Assembly: GCA_028564675.1 (NCBI GenBank)
Contig: JAOVVO010000349.1
Span: 1 to 64,000 of the forward strand
Reading direction: 5' to 3'
Origin: Onchocerca lupi
Lineage: Eukaryota; Nematoda; Chromadorea; Rhabditida; Onchocercidae
Length of the DNA: 64,000 nt
The translations under genes and the position numbers were made by a program. This document shows, one piece after another, positions 37,101 through 51,665 of this stretch (within the stretch, counting starts at the first letter, position 1; every line of letters begins with the position of its first letter). The notes below the pieces were generated by a model. The model was not told the DNA's origin, did no database searches, and was given only the letters and a program-made list of their open reading frames with translations.

Positions 37101-38837
37101 TATAAATGTAAAAAATAAAAAGATTCAAAAAGAATCATTAGAAAGCTTCTCATTTAGAAACTTCAACGATGAAGCTCAGAATCTTAATTTGAGAATTATT
37201 AAATTGTTTTTAAAAAATGCTAAAATTTATGAACTATATTATATGATCAAAATTTGACACTGATATCGAAAGCATAACATCTCACCACTCATTTTTAACT
37301 GATAATTTCTGAAATTTGAGTTTTCTTTGCAATTCCTTTTAATATTAAATTCCGCTTCTTCATTGTTAATTTATTGCATTATTTTTACAACGAAAGTAAA
37401 AAGAATCCTAAATTTTATTGCTTTGTAGTGATATCTTTATTTTATCAGATTCATAAATATTATAATTCTTTGAAGATCAGATTTTTTCATAATTATTTCA
37501 TTATTTATCGATAAGTATCGGCTTTTCTTGATATTCAGATAACGATAATCTTGAACAGAGAGAAAAAAAGGGGCGAATCTCAAGAGGTTATCAATTAAAA
37601 GCTTCAGTTTTATTCAAGCAAAATAAAGATTGTAATATCATTTTGCCTCATTTATTGGCATAAATCAAAGCTATAACGATGATGCACATTCTCTTATCAT
37701 CAACTGATAAATCATTAAAAACGGATGTCAAAAATTCCGAAAAATAACATGAAAAAATAAACTCGGGATATCAGTTTTGAATATCACATGAATATTGTGA
37801 AAACATATAAATTTAATTATGATTGCATATGAAAATTTGAAAAACAAATCGCTTATACATAACAAAAGAATCAATCATTTTTTGCAATCATAACAAATAC
37901 AAATCTTTTTCTATGATGCAAGCATAATGAAATATACAAATACATTTCAAAAAATTTGTTTCACGAATTGAATTTATTAAGAAAAGATTAGAAAAGAATG
38001 TATAAGTAGATTTGCAATTATTAAAAAACAAAAAAAAAATGCTAAATTCATTGCATGTAGTGAAAATTTAAACTGAAAGTTAAAAGTTAACAAAATAAAA
38101 TATCACTTTCGAATGATAATTAAACAAACGAAATAACCAGTCAATATGAAAAAGCATAATGATAAGGAGATTCTGTTCACTGATTTGAACGGCAATTTGA
38201 TGTACTATTATTATTAATTTTGAGAGAAATATTTAAAATTTCAATTTAAAAGAAATATTTGAAATTTCAGTTTTGATTATTTTCAATTTTTTTTTCGTGA
38301 AACTCGGAACTTCATATAAAAATCAAATGCTAAAAATATTGAATAACTTTTTAAACAGAAGTAACTTATTTTTTAAGCGAAAAAAAAAAAGAAAGAAACT
38401 TATCTGTTCGCTTTCTACATAAGTCTCTTTTTAGAACGATAACAATGAATTATCAAAAGTTGTGTAAATGAAAAGACGGAATGTTAAAATAGAACATAGA
38501 AGCAATGAATTTCACTTTGGATTGCTACTTTTATGTACATTTGAACCATCAAGGAACGAAAAAAGGCAAAAGACAAGAAATAAAAAAGAAAAAGAAATAT
38601 AATAAAATGTGGAATTTAATAAAAACTGAACAAAAAACATCCCGGAATGGTACTATAATGATTATATATCTTTGTTAATGAATTTCATTTAATAAAATCA
38701 AAAATTTTGATTATAAATCAGCATATTATCCAAAGAAGATAATGTAAAAAGAAGAGTACGTAATATTTGGTAAGCTAGTGATTAAATAATTCGATTAAAC
38801 GATTACATGAAAAGTTTATCGGAAAAAGAATTTTAGA
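34146..38837. other. 4.7-kb non-coding AT-rich region between the PTP and frl-1
   Basis: Read on both strands: only short open frames with AT-driven composition. It contains poly-A/T runs (around 34243-34265, 35090-35105, 36957-36977) and an imperfect ~58-bp duplication at 36665-36760. It should contain the PTP promoter at the left and the frl-1 3' UTR at the right. No gene, RNA or element is recognised. Confidence 0.6.
36665..36760. repeat. Imperfect tandem duplication
   Basis: AATTAATTTAAAACCTTTTC then AGTAATTCGCATGAATT is followed ~58 bp later by AATTAGTTTAAAACCTTTTA then AACAATTTGCATAAATT. Confidence 0.6.
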
Positions 38838-41800
38838 TCAGGAACATTCGTGCTTTTCAGATGTTCGACTTGTTTTCGGTCCAACAGGTGGAGGATGTGA
38901 GCTATTTTTTGCATTCATTGCAAGTGATGAGCTATAACGTTTTGTATTTTGTACACCATCAAATGTTACATAAGCTCCTTCTTTTAAGCCTGAAATATAC
39001 ATTTTTAAGGAAAATAATCATGTACTAATTTGAACAGCATCATCAAAAAAATAGTCTCTATGCATTGCAATTGACTATTGAGAAAAAATATTAGCCTTAA
39101 AGAAGAATTAAATGATAGGGAATAATTTTATTCCCTATCATTTAATTTTTTTGTTAATTTTAGTGAATCATTAATACATATAAAGTGCATTAATACGTAT
39201 ATACATTAATACATGTATCGTTCAGCAATACAAAAAACAAAAAAAAAAAAAGTGATATTAACAAATAAACTTGCCATTCATAATCCTCTCAAAATCGCCA
39301 TCATCGATTTGACTAGAATCCACTTTTGCTTTCCTTGTCTTCAAACCCGTTTCGCAATTAGTATCAGCCATCACAATCCTTTGTACCAGTTCGTCTATTA
39401 CATTTTCAGTTAACTCATCTTTTGTAATTCGCCGCCTAACACCAAATCGTTGCCGTTTCATCTGCCCCTCTTGGGAGCGCTGAAAACGATTAAATTGATT
39501 GTTTTAAGTGTCAGAATTTGAAAAATTGTCAAATCAACATCTAGCAGAAATAATTATTCAAGAAGAAATACAATCACATTTTCTTCTCTTAAATTCTATA
39601 ATTTAGTATACTCTATTTCACCTGTTCTGCAATATGGCGAGCCTCATTTTCAGCAACTGCTTGCTGGAATCGTTTTGCAAATGTCAATAAGCGAGAGAAA
39701 AATGTATGCGGTTGTTGATTTCGTGATGACTCACCATAAAATTCTACGCATGAAGTGAAGGCTTCCTAAAATTAAAAATAATAATAGACAGTAAGCTTCG
39801 AATTATAGCATGATAAATAGATTCCAGTCATTCGTTATCATTTATATATATTCATTTTAATCTAATAGAACATCTTTCTAGATATTACGATTATAACTGC
39901 TATAACATAAATTAAAGAAGAAAAAATGGCTAGAAATATTAATTAATAGGAACAGTAGACGAATTCAAAAGAAAGTTCGGACTTACGCAAGCTGTCTTGC
40001 ATTGTGCTTGCAAAACTGAAATTCGTTTTTCACATTTGTCCAGGAAATCAAGCAGTGATGGCGGACAATCTCCTCCTTTTAATTCTCGTTCTTTTTTAGC
40101 TGAAGCAAAATTTGCTTCTAATTCTCGCATATCAGTTAGAACAGCTTCCCACATTACTGAAAAATAACATAAATCTTTAAATTACTGTTAAAGAGAAAAA
40201 GAAAAAAAACAAATATGTATCAAAAAAGGAATCGATTTATGTATTCTTAATGTTCACCATTTCCTTCCTATTTGAATTATTATAAAATTATTTGGTCAAA
40301 CAAGTCACTTACTGGTGCTGGCTTTATCGGCAAATTTCAATTGATCTGCAAAATCCAGTAATCCCGGAAAACTTCGTGAAATCGTTTCCGCAATAACATG
40401 CAGTAATGAAAGTGATCGTTCCACTGAACTTTTCAAGCCATAAAGCTAAAAATAATAATGCAAATGATAAAATGTTATCCGAATAAATAAAGTTAAGTTA
40501 GCAGAATTTTTTTAATCAGGTAGAAAAGTTATATCATTTGCGAAGTAAGAAACTCTCTTCTTCGTAATAAAAAAGAATAATTTATAACAAAAGAACTTCT
40601 TTTAACTAAGAAAACAAACGAACCGTATCCAAACTAGATAATTTAAAACCGTAGACACCTCCTTTTCGCCCACTATTCATATAATTTCCATATGCAAGCA
40701 GTACTTCCAAAATCCGATGGAATTTTGTTGCTTCACGGACACATTTCGAAGCGGCCGTTAAATTGACAAATTGCTGAAAAAAAAAAAATCCTAGAATATC
40801 TGACCATCGAAAAATTACAGAAATCAAGTAATATATATACTAGCTATTTATTTAACAAAATCAGCTTCTCACTGGTTAGGACTTAAGAAATTTTGAAATG
40901 AATAACTGATTCTATTTGAAAACGAAAGTTTTACCGGTTCTAACAGATCCGCACTTTCATCGAAGGTTGCCATGAAGGACATAATTTTTATTTTATGTTC
41001 AAACCGTTCAATTTTAACAAGCTGAGCAAGAAACTGATCTTCTTCCGAAAGATCCGAAAAATTTTTATGCTCCAATTCATATTCCTTGAATTTCGCTATT
41101 TCCCTAAAAATTAAAAAAATATTGAAAATATTCCATTCAATCATCTCCATAAGCTTATCAGATTTAGCAGTTCAAGTAAATTTAGAGATTCTAATCTTTT
41201 TTCGCTATTAGTTTGAATCTACGGAAAATCAATATTACCATTAGATGAAAAATGCTTACTCATGGGTTGGGGCAATCTTTATCAAAATATCAACACTTTC
41301 CGGTACAAGAGCTGTCAAATCCATTCGATGCACAGCAGACATAATTACGGGGGCACTCATTGCTAATTTCCGGCATGTGATTGCTAAAATAAAAACATTA
41401 TAATGACACCATTAATGAGAAATGTGGATTTATCCTTCTTTTTATCCTTCTCATTTCAGAAAATATTTTTTAAATCAAATTTCCATTTACACAAGAAAGA
41501 TTCTGAATGAAAAACTTAAATTCGCACTCAATTTAAATTTTTAAATCAGAACCTTTCTTATATGAAAAGAAATTTGATATGAAAAATATTTTCTCTTACA
41601 GTACTAAAATGATAATTTTGTGCAATCGATATATATGCTGCGAATTTATCTGTTTCTTTTTGCTTCATTCCCCTATCTCTCGTTCGTCTGATCTCAACGA
41701 TTAAGAAGTATCTTAATACTGTCCAGAAAATTCGACAGACAGTAATGTTTCGTAATGTTTTTTTTTTTTTTTGGATACAAAACATTTATTGTTTTGGATA

Positions 41801-44800
41801 CGAAATATTTATTTATCATTATCATAGAACTGATGTGAATAACAATAACTTATCATTGTTATCTTCATAATTATCACTGCAAAAGCAAGAAAACAAAACT
41901 GTTAAGTCAATTGAAACTAACCAATATTTTGCAGACGTTTCGTATCCAAAATAGTATTCTTTTTGACTGTACTATTACTACTACCGATACCACTTGGAGA
42001 ATGTTGCCTCGGTGGACAAGATTCGGTTGTATCAAGACGCTTGGCCCCAATTTTGAACAAATCTTCTAGAGCAGTGAAATCGATTTTCTAAATCAATAAT
42101 TTATTGGATAAAATTTGAAAAAATGAAAAATGATGCCAGAAGAAACTGATTTTTATTAGATTGAACTCACTAAACGAAAGTGAATTGCTGTGAAAATGGA
42201 AATATCTACGTCAAAAGTAAAGCAGCAACAATGCTGAAACAATTTAAAAGCTTTTATTTTGCTATAAATATTATTCCGTTGAAAAAATTAACTAACTTCC
42301 ATTATTTTCTCATCATCAAGATTGTTGAAAACGGTATCCTTCACCTGATTTGGCTTCAATGGACACCAATTCAATAACGGCAGCTTATTCCTGAATGCAT
42401 TTTTTTTTTTTTAAATGGTGGAAGAAATTTCATCGTTTCTTCTTCTCCAGTTAAATATATCTTTACTACATCAAATTTTCCTATTAAATGTGATTAAACT
42501 TTATCCAAGAAATACAAATTTTGCAAAATAACTTCAACACGAAGAGCAAGCAACAAACGAAAAAGAAATTTCGGTTTTTTTATTTTAAAAAATACGAAGA
42601 TTATTTACGTAGCCTTATAATATATGAATGTTAAAAACAGAATTACCTAGTATTATAAATTTTTTTAATAGTCATAACGTCACTGGCAGGAGGAGAAATT
42701 GTTGACGATAGCTGTGAAGATCTGACCGAATTTGATAGTGGCGGTGGTGGTGGAGGTAATTTTCCAACTGTATTGTTTAGTTGAGGTGGAGGTGGAGGTG
42801 GTGGAATATGATTTGGTGTTGCCAACTTTGCAGGTTCCTTCCCTTGATCAGGCCCTGGAGGTGGTGGTGGAGGGCTTGGTGAATTTGTCGTTGATATAGG
42901 TTCTTTTTTGGCTTCAATTAAACCAGCTGCAAATTAATGAACACGAATTTTCGTAAAATCAGATATAATCAAATTACTGATAAATATCACATCTGATTTC
43001 AATTTTTTTTTAATGTAACAATAGAAGAGAAGAGATACCGAGCTTCAATATATCCGCAAGGATCTAAAAGAGTTTCCATAAGCAACATATTCAATAACCA
43101 ATGTATGTAAATTTAAATCTATTAAATCATGTAAATTTAATTCATATGTTTCTATCATTGAACAGAAATACAGATATGTAAAAAAGAATATAGCATCAGC
43201 ATATCTAATAACTTCTCGATTTTAATCATTCTGAAAAAAAAAGGAAAAAAAAAAACAAAGTTTTTCCTATACCTTTCATATTTGCCTGCATCCTTTCAAG
43301 TTCCTGTATTCTAGATTCCAATTTCGCTTGTTGTTCTCGACTTGCTTTATCTTTCTCACTTAATGTTCGTCTCATTGTGCTTAATGTGGAATCATGCTCT
43401 TTGAGAAGTTTTTCTTTCTCTTCATTCAATTCCTTTAAACGACGATCCAATTGTGCCAAACGAGCTATGTAATCAGCTTCCACCACTTGCAATCTTTCCT
43501 TGATCTATAATAAATTCGAAAAGTTTTGGAGAAACTATCAATTTGCAAAATCACAAAAAATTTACTGAAAAATTGAGTTTTAAGAAATCGCAATGTTCTG
43601 CTTCCTAAAACAAAATTTAGTTTTAAACAAACAAAATTAAAAATATCTTGTAGAAGATAATACGAAAAAAAGAATAAAAAAAAAAATAAAAACAAGTAAA
43701 GCTGACAAAGTAACCTTTGATAATTCATCCGTGAGACGGCTATTTTCCGCTTCCAGTTCCACTTTTTTATCCGTCTCATCCAGTAAAAAATGTACATCAA
43801 TTTTGTTATCCAAATATGCATTTACATGTGTTTGTAATTGTTCACATTCTGTATTTCGCAGCACCTGCAATACACATGAAAAATTTATTCAGTGATATAT
43901 ATAATAATGAATGAAGAACATGATGATATTGTGAAGTTGAACAGCAAATGCGCAGTGCAATGGCACTTGCAAATTACAAGAAAATTTGAATTCATCTGGG
44001 AATCTCATGAAAAATAGCATTTATTCAGACTATTCGACATCTTTCTTTAATTTACTTACTTCATAGTGCAATGGGATATTCAAAATACTTCAATGAAGGA
44101 GTGCAAAAACATAGAATTCGGCATGAAATGTAAATAGAATACGCTGCATTAAGGATGCATGCATTATTTCGCATTTTAATTAAATGTTACTTTGTTCGCT
44201 TGCTACACTGTAACTTCTAATAATCAACTTTAGAGTGCAGATAAAGTAGGATTCAGGACAAAAACGATTTCTGCCAATAATCTAAGATAAAAAATACCTC
44301 TAAATAATCATCAAGACCCAGAAGAGTAAGCTCATATTGCAAGTAACTGCGATAATTCATACTTTCCGTAGAATGCACCACAATATTGAAAAATTGCATA
44401 CAAGATGTCATGAAATCAACATTGAATTCCGGTGGTTTTACGAAATACGAAAACAGCAGTTGAAATCGATAAGTTTCTTTATATTCCTGTAAAGAGAATT
44501 TCAGATAATTATTTTAATATTTTTTAAAAATTTTTTTAAAGCAACATTTAAACTTCATACAATTTTAACTGAAACAAAACCCGTAATGCTTAACACAGTC
44601 TAAATAACAAGTTCTGTCTTTCTTAGTGATGATCTCATCATTGTAAACTATTCATAAATTGTTTTGGACAGGAAGAATTTTTTAGTATCAAAAAATGTGT
44701 ATTATACTGTAATGAAACGAAATATAGCGTTAGACCTTAAATTATATCATCCCACCAAACAATAATCGACCAAAACAAAGAGATACTGCTTTAACAAATA

Positions 44801-47800
44801 TAAATTTGTAAATATTTATATCAAAATATAAATATGTCAAAAGAGAGCTGCACAAAGAATGGATTTCAGTAGAAGAAAAGGAAAGTAGTCAAACTTCTGG
44901 AAGCAAAAGTAATTTACCGATCGAAAGCGATTAAATGCATTGATTATCAAATCATGTCCACCATTAACAAGGCATATTGCTGCAAGTAATTCTAATGCCA
45001 AAGCTTTTGTCCTGAAATAAAAGAATCTGACCGTTGATCAAAAATAATATGAGAAAAATAGGAGCAGTTAAAGCATTCGGAAATCAACATCGATTGGGTA
45101 GTTCAATTTGAATAATAAGACCCTAATTAAAGAAGGAGCTTGTTGATTCTAATGAAACAAAGAAAAAAAAATCTAATACTGAAAAACATTTGAATTCATG
45201 ATTGAATTCTTTCTTTCTTAATCCCCCTAACATTGAGTACATTTAAATTTATACAGAAGGATTATAAAAGGCAAACCGTAAACTCTGATGCAGAATACTT
45301 CGAGCTATGCAATAAATTGCTTGTGGATTACTGAACACCATATTAAACCCGTACTGCAACGGTAATCTGGTGTAGATAAAAATCAGTTCTGCTTCATACA
45401 TTTAGAAAGGTTTCTCACTATATCACGAATTGAATAAGTGATAAAGCCCGTAATTTTAACAACTATAATTATGTAAACCGAGATATTAAGTAGTTTGCCT
45501 ACTGAGTTTTTGATTAAATCGAAAAATACTTTTCAACAAAGCATTTCGATTAAATCAAAAAATACATTATCAATAAAACATACCTAATATGCTTTACATA
45601 TTTCTACAATAAACTTTCGAATATTTACCTTGTTATTCATGATTGCTCGCAAACAGCTCACACACACATGTATGTCATCATCACGATCGCCGTGATTTTT
45701 TGAACTTTTCTTTGTAACACTCGTCGTTCGACGAAATAAGCCACCCGTTATTTTTTCATCCGAAAAATGATCATTTTCTCCCGAATTCGAAACTGATAAA
45801 GTATGACTTTGCGATACATGTGAATAAGGATATGCACCACTTGATGAAGCACCATCTTGATTTGAATCGTTGCAAATGCTACAAATACATCATTTCAAAC
45901 CATTTCTTTCTATTGCAAACGCAAATAATATTATATGAAATTAATGTCTTCAGTAACATAACTGAAAATTACTTTATACTTTGATTATCATGATAAAAAT
46001 AAAGAACTTACTTTTCCCAGCTCCCATCTTCTTGAAGTTGTGTCAAATAATCGATCAACTTTTCTAAGCCATTATTCTGATCATTCAGAAACATCCGCAC
46101 CCAACTTTAAACAGAAAAATTTGTTGCTAATCAAAAACTTTCTTCCATATTTTATAATAAGAATCATTTGAAGTAATACGATTAATATAAATTAATAAAA
46201 AACATAATTATAATCACTAAAACACTATACAAAAATTATCTGAACTGAATATACAACAACAGAATAAACTTACTCAATACTATTTGTTCGTAATGATATC
46301 TCGATATGTTTTAATATTTTTGTTGAATTTTCATCACCCAATAATTTTTTTCTCTGCAAATATTTTGACTGTATTTCTGCAAATTTTATAAATAAATTCT
46401 AATGAAAGTTTTTAATGCTAATTCTTCTTCAGAAAATAACGATGAAAAACAGAAAAATCCATTTATAAAAATCAATTAGAAGAAATGTTATGTAGTTCAA
46501 CAAATTTTTTTCCACTTAAGTTCCATTCTTTTAATGCTTTTGTAACAAGCTTTGCCCTTTTTGTCGACGTTTCATGAGCATACATAACTAAACATTCAGC
46601 AGTGTTTTTATAGAATCATAAATTTTCAGCATTACTTGTTTAATTTATAAATATATCAACTAATGGTTATTATAAAATAAAAAGATAAAATTTAAAGGTA
46701 ATATTGATGATGAAAAATTTTAGGACAGCAGAAAATCTCACTTTTTTGGAGACTCTCCGATCCAAATAAACTGCCAGCTTTTCCAGATAAACAGAAGGAT
46801 CTGCTACAGCATACATTTTCCGCTGAAATTAAAAAAAAAAATTCTGTAGAAACATGGCATATATAAACAAATTTTCGATAAGAACAACAATTTATAGGAA
46901 TTCAAACAAACAATAGTCATAAATGCTTTATGAAAAGTAATTAACATCAGTTTTAACAAAAATAAGATAGAGCAAAAAAATAATGTATTCATAATAAACT
47001 ATACTATACTTTTGATTCATGGAACTTATGATTTCAGTGCCTTCTCCCTTTTACCAGGCGTATTTGAAAACAATTTCCCTGACCATTTTTCAGGAAAACA
47101 AATTATGAAAAAAATAATGAAAAGTGTAAGAAAGACAAACCTGATCACAAACCAACTCCCATTTCTTATTTAAGTCGTAACTTCGCAAAATTCGCATTTT
47201 ATCTGGAGGAAGATCCATTTTATTCTGCAGAAAAAATTGTATTATAAGAATTCTAAAAAATTATGTTCAAATTAGAAATATAACATTGCTTGAAGAAATG
47301 TAAGATACTTTTATTCAATTCCTCTTTAACTTCTACTTTTACTATTTATAGCTTCATAAAAGATCAAAAAAAAAAAAAAGAAAAACGTACCAAAACTTCT
47401 TCGAAAGCAGACAAAAGTTCTTCTTCAGGAGGCAACCGAGATGTCTGATCATCTTTTAAAATATCCTTCGGCAAACTTTCAATTCGTACCGCCATATCTG
47501 CTCTATTTCTAGCACGAAAATACGATGGAGAGGAAGAATAACGTCGACAGACTTTCTTGTTGACTCGAAATCCGCAACGTGCTAGAAAAGAAAAAATAAA
47601 TACAACCAAATATTAACAACAGGATTTATGAAAATTAACGGAAAACACGTAAAAAAGATATTTAAAGATGTAAATCTCAGATGAAAATGACTCAGTAACA
47701 ATAAATTATAGTGGAAAAAGTATCATGAAAATATAAATCAAGCAGTAAAAAAAAAGTGAACTAGCCGTTAAGAAAAACAAGATGTATTTTCTAAATTAAA

Positions 47801-50800
47801 AAATTCTGGTTTCAAAAGAAAATTGCAATTAGGATGGAAAAAAAAAAGGAATTTCTTCGCAAAATGTTGCTTTTCTCATGTTTTACAGATGTTACAAACT
47901 TTACAAAGATAATTCCATTAAGAATCCATTATTTATGTGATTCGGATAATCAAATGAGATAAATTCCTCCGATAATGAGAAAATCATCAATACATCGTGT
48001 TACTTTTCGAATAGTAATAAAATTAAATTAGGATTAGCGAGAAACCGAATAGATAAAAACAAAGCTTTAACAAGGGAAAATAAAATTTAGTTGTTGCAAA
48101 GACAAACTAATGAGAAAATGAGAGAAATGATACAAGTGATAATGAAACCAGACTGCAACTCAGTTCGAAAATAGTTGCAAATATTCCAATTATTAATAAT
48201 TTAAAAAAATAAATTGTAACGTCATGAATTTAATAATTTTGGAAATTAAAACGCTTAAATTTCAAAATACTAAAACTTATTCAAATTATTTGAAAGTTTA
48301 AAAAAAAAAGAAAAAAACTAAAAAGTTGTAGAATATTTTATCCAAAAAAAAAAAGGACTAAAAATAAATAAATCAGCAGATATTTGTAATAGAAAAGATC
48401 GACAATGAGAATATTCTAAGCGACTCATATCATATATGGCAATCGTCCAAAAAATATTATCAAATATTTCCTGAAAATGACAATAATTAATAATACAATG
48501 AGAACTACCAATAGTAATGATATAATCAGCAGTGATAATGAAAAAGTAAGAATATTACTGATAAAAAAATAATGATGATAACAATAATAATAAAAGTTTT
48601 AATAATGATAATAATAATTAACAATAATAATAAACAGCAAACAATTAATAACAATAATTAATAGAGTAATAATAATAGCAATACAAAATAATATAAGGTG
48701 TAATTATTTCAAAGTAATAGGAAAGAAAGGTAATAATATATTGGATGACATAGCATATTCATACAACATTAACAACAATGGAATTGCCATATAGTTATGT
48801 TAATTTGATACTAAAATAGGACACAAATGATGAAATTACTTTATAAATTCAAAATATTAGTACTTAAAAGTAAAATTAAAACTTTAATTGAATCAATTAT
48901 TGTAAATAATCAGATAACAAACAACAATGAATGTAAACAATCGGGTAACAAACAACATTTAACAATGTGCAATTGGTAAATCAATTACTGATTCATCAGC
49001 AAAAATCGATATAATATTAGCATCAAAATATTAATACAATTTAATTTGTGGAAATAAATGAAAACAGCGATTATGAGAAAAAACAATTACAGAAAAATTA
49101 TCTCCATCTGCTATTACCTATAATGTGTTTATTTGAAGCTTTTGTCAACGATTTAAAGAAAAAAAAAAAGAAAAAGAAAAAGAAAACTTGATATAAATTG
49201 CAGCATTAAATTTTTAAAATCTTGGACATCATTTCCAACTGATATTATTTACAAATTTTAGATTTCGTTTCTATTATTAAAAAGTCTGCAAACATTAATA
49301 ACAACAATGTTAAAATTTTAGTGTAATACTGCAATTTCTGATGAAAACATAATTATATCATGTTAAATTTATGTCCAAATAATTTATAAGCAGAAGATGG
49401 ATTAAAATTGAGGATGAAATAAAATCGATAAAACGAAGAACCAACTTTTTTAAGTGCTGATTCATGCCAGACATCAAAAAGACTTTTTTAAAACACTTTA
49501 ATCGTTATGGATTAAAATGCTTAAAAAGCTGCTTAAATTATTGAACAAACTTTTTATCAATTTGAAGAATAACCAAACGACAAATACACATATCATCAAT
49601 ACTCTCCCTCTCGCCATATGGGAATCTGCAAATCAACAATGCACACCATATGTCAATCGAATTTAATACGTTTGCTGAATTTTGCTTTCGTTCTGTTTGC
49701 ACTTATCATCATCCATCCATAATCAATGAATTAAACCTCAAAAAGAAGCTAAATCATCGAATTCTTGTTGCACTTATCAACATCGCAGTAATCAATAAAT
49801 CAAATCTTAAAAGAATTTATCATCTAACAAATTTAACAAAATATTAATTATTCTGTTCTCTAATTGTTTCGAGGAAAAAATTGAAAAAAGAAAAGATGAG
49901 AAAAAAAATAAACAAACATACAAAATTTTATTACTGTAATATTCCTCTTCGTTTCAGTTTTTGTTGAATGAATCATTTTGTAGAAGAAAAAAGAAAAAAA
50001 TCATAAAAATTTTTTTCTTTTTTTTTTTGAAACAAAAAATAACAATGTAAAATTGATATCCATTTCAAAAAGAAATCTTCTTCATTTAAAATTTAAAAAG
50101 AACAATAATATGTTATCTAAATATTCTATAATATTTCTTTTTTCCTTTTTAAATTTTTCAAAATGCATTATAATATATTGCAATAAGATGAAATAGATGA
50201 AGCTTTTGGTTCACCTATTATTTCTCAATCTATTTCACATTTCAATATGTCTTTTACTTTAAAGCAATAAATCATGTTATATGTCAATTTTACACAACAT
50301 TTTCCGTAACAAATGCTTTCATATAATTAAATAGAGACTAAAAGTAATCTGATTATCAATATTAAATATTAATTCACATTCTAATCAATAAAACAAGCCA
50401 CTTAACAGTGATCTTTAAAATTTCGATGACATTTTACCTTCAACTCATTGTGCACACTTATAAAAAAAACTTGCATGATTAATTGCCTACTTCACTCAAC
50501 TTTTCTTTCACATATTGCATTGATTAATGATGAAAGATTAAGCAATATAATCAATTGATTAAAAGAAATATTTAAAAATAACAATTCGATAATTGAAAAC
50601 AAAAAGAAAAAAGAAATTTTAAAGCTAGAGAAGATACGCAATATTAATAATATAAATATCCAGTTGTAATGAAATACATAACATATTACATGAATACACA
50701 TTTACGGATAATTACTTATAGTCTATTATGGATGATGCATAATCAGAAGCAATTATCAATGATAATCTATACAAATAAAAAAGTAATCATCCACTAGATA

Positions 50801-51631
50801 AAAACCAATAATTATCCATATAACAAATAATAATACTATTTCAAGTTTGCTTTACGGTTCTTTTTTTTTTTCATTTTCTGCAAGAATAAATGATACAGTT
50901 ACATTAGTATCCTAAAATAAAATAAATCTATTAAAATAGTATGAAGAAGATAAAGTTTCGAAAATGGAATTAAAAATGAGTACGAAAATGAAATGATATA
51001 TAATCAAGAAGAACAATTTACTAAACGAATTATTCAATCTCTGTCAATAAATCTCTTCAAATTAGCATAAAAAAATAAGGTAAAATTCCAAAAAAAAAAA
51101 AAAAAAAAAAAATGGAATTAAAAAAATTGGTTCAAGAATGTAAATGATTTATAATCTTGAGAATAATTCCTAATCGGAGAATATTCAATTGTTACTTGTC
51201 ATTTTAATTAGATGCAAAATGCTTCAGCTGTGTCATTATTTCACTATTTACAGATATCAAAAAAAAAAAAAAAAAAAAAGCGAAATGAAAAAATAGAATC
51301 GATAATGCTACTAAACAATTGCTGCTGCTGCTGCTGTTGCATTGGGGTAAAAATGTAAGATAGATATCGATCTTCAAAATATATGAATATATTTGGATGG
51401 ATGGATGGTTGGTTGGTTGGTTGGACCCATCCCAATAATCGCCGCTCGATTTCCTATCTTCACATCAAACTAGAATCATTCGAATGTATTAAGAACTAAA
51501 ACAGCCGCTGTTAAAGATGTAAAGGCATTTTATGTATTCATTGCTTAAAAGAGTAATTCTTTTCTTTCCTCTAAAACTTCTCTTCATTCTTACTTCTCTA
51601 TTTCCTATTCTGTTCAATACATTCAAGTAAC

Positions 51632-51665
<34 letters not shown>

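Noticed and set aside
51321..51340. GCT repeat as a coding poly-Gln or poly-Leu tract
   Set aside because: It lies inside the large frl-1 intron with stops close by in the matching frames and no exon signals.
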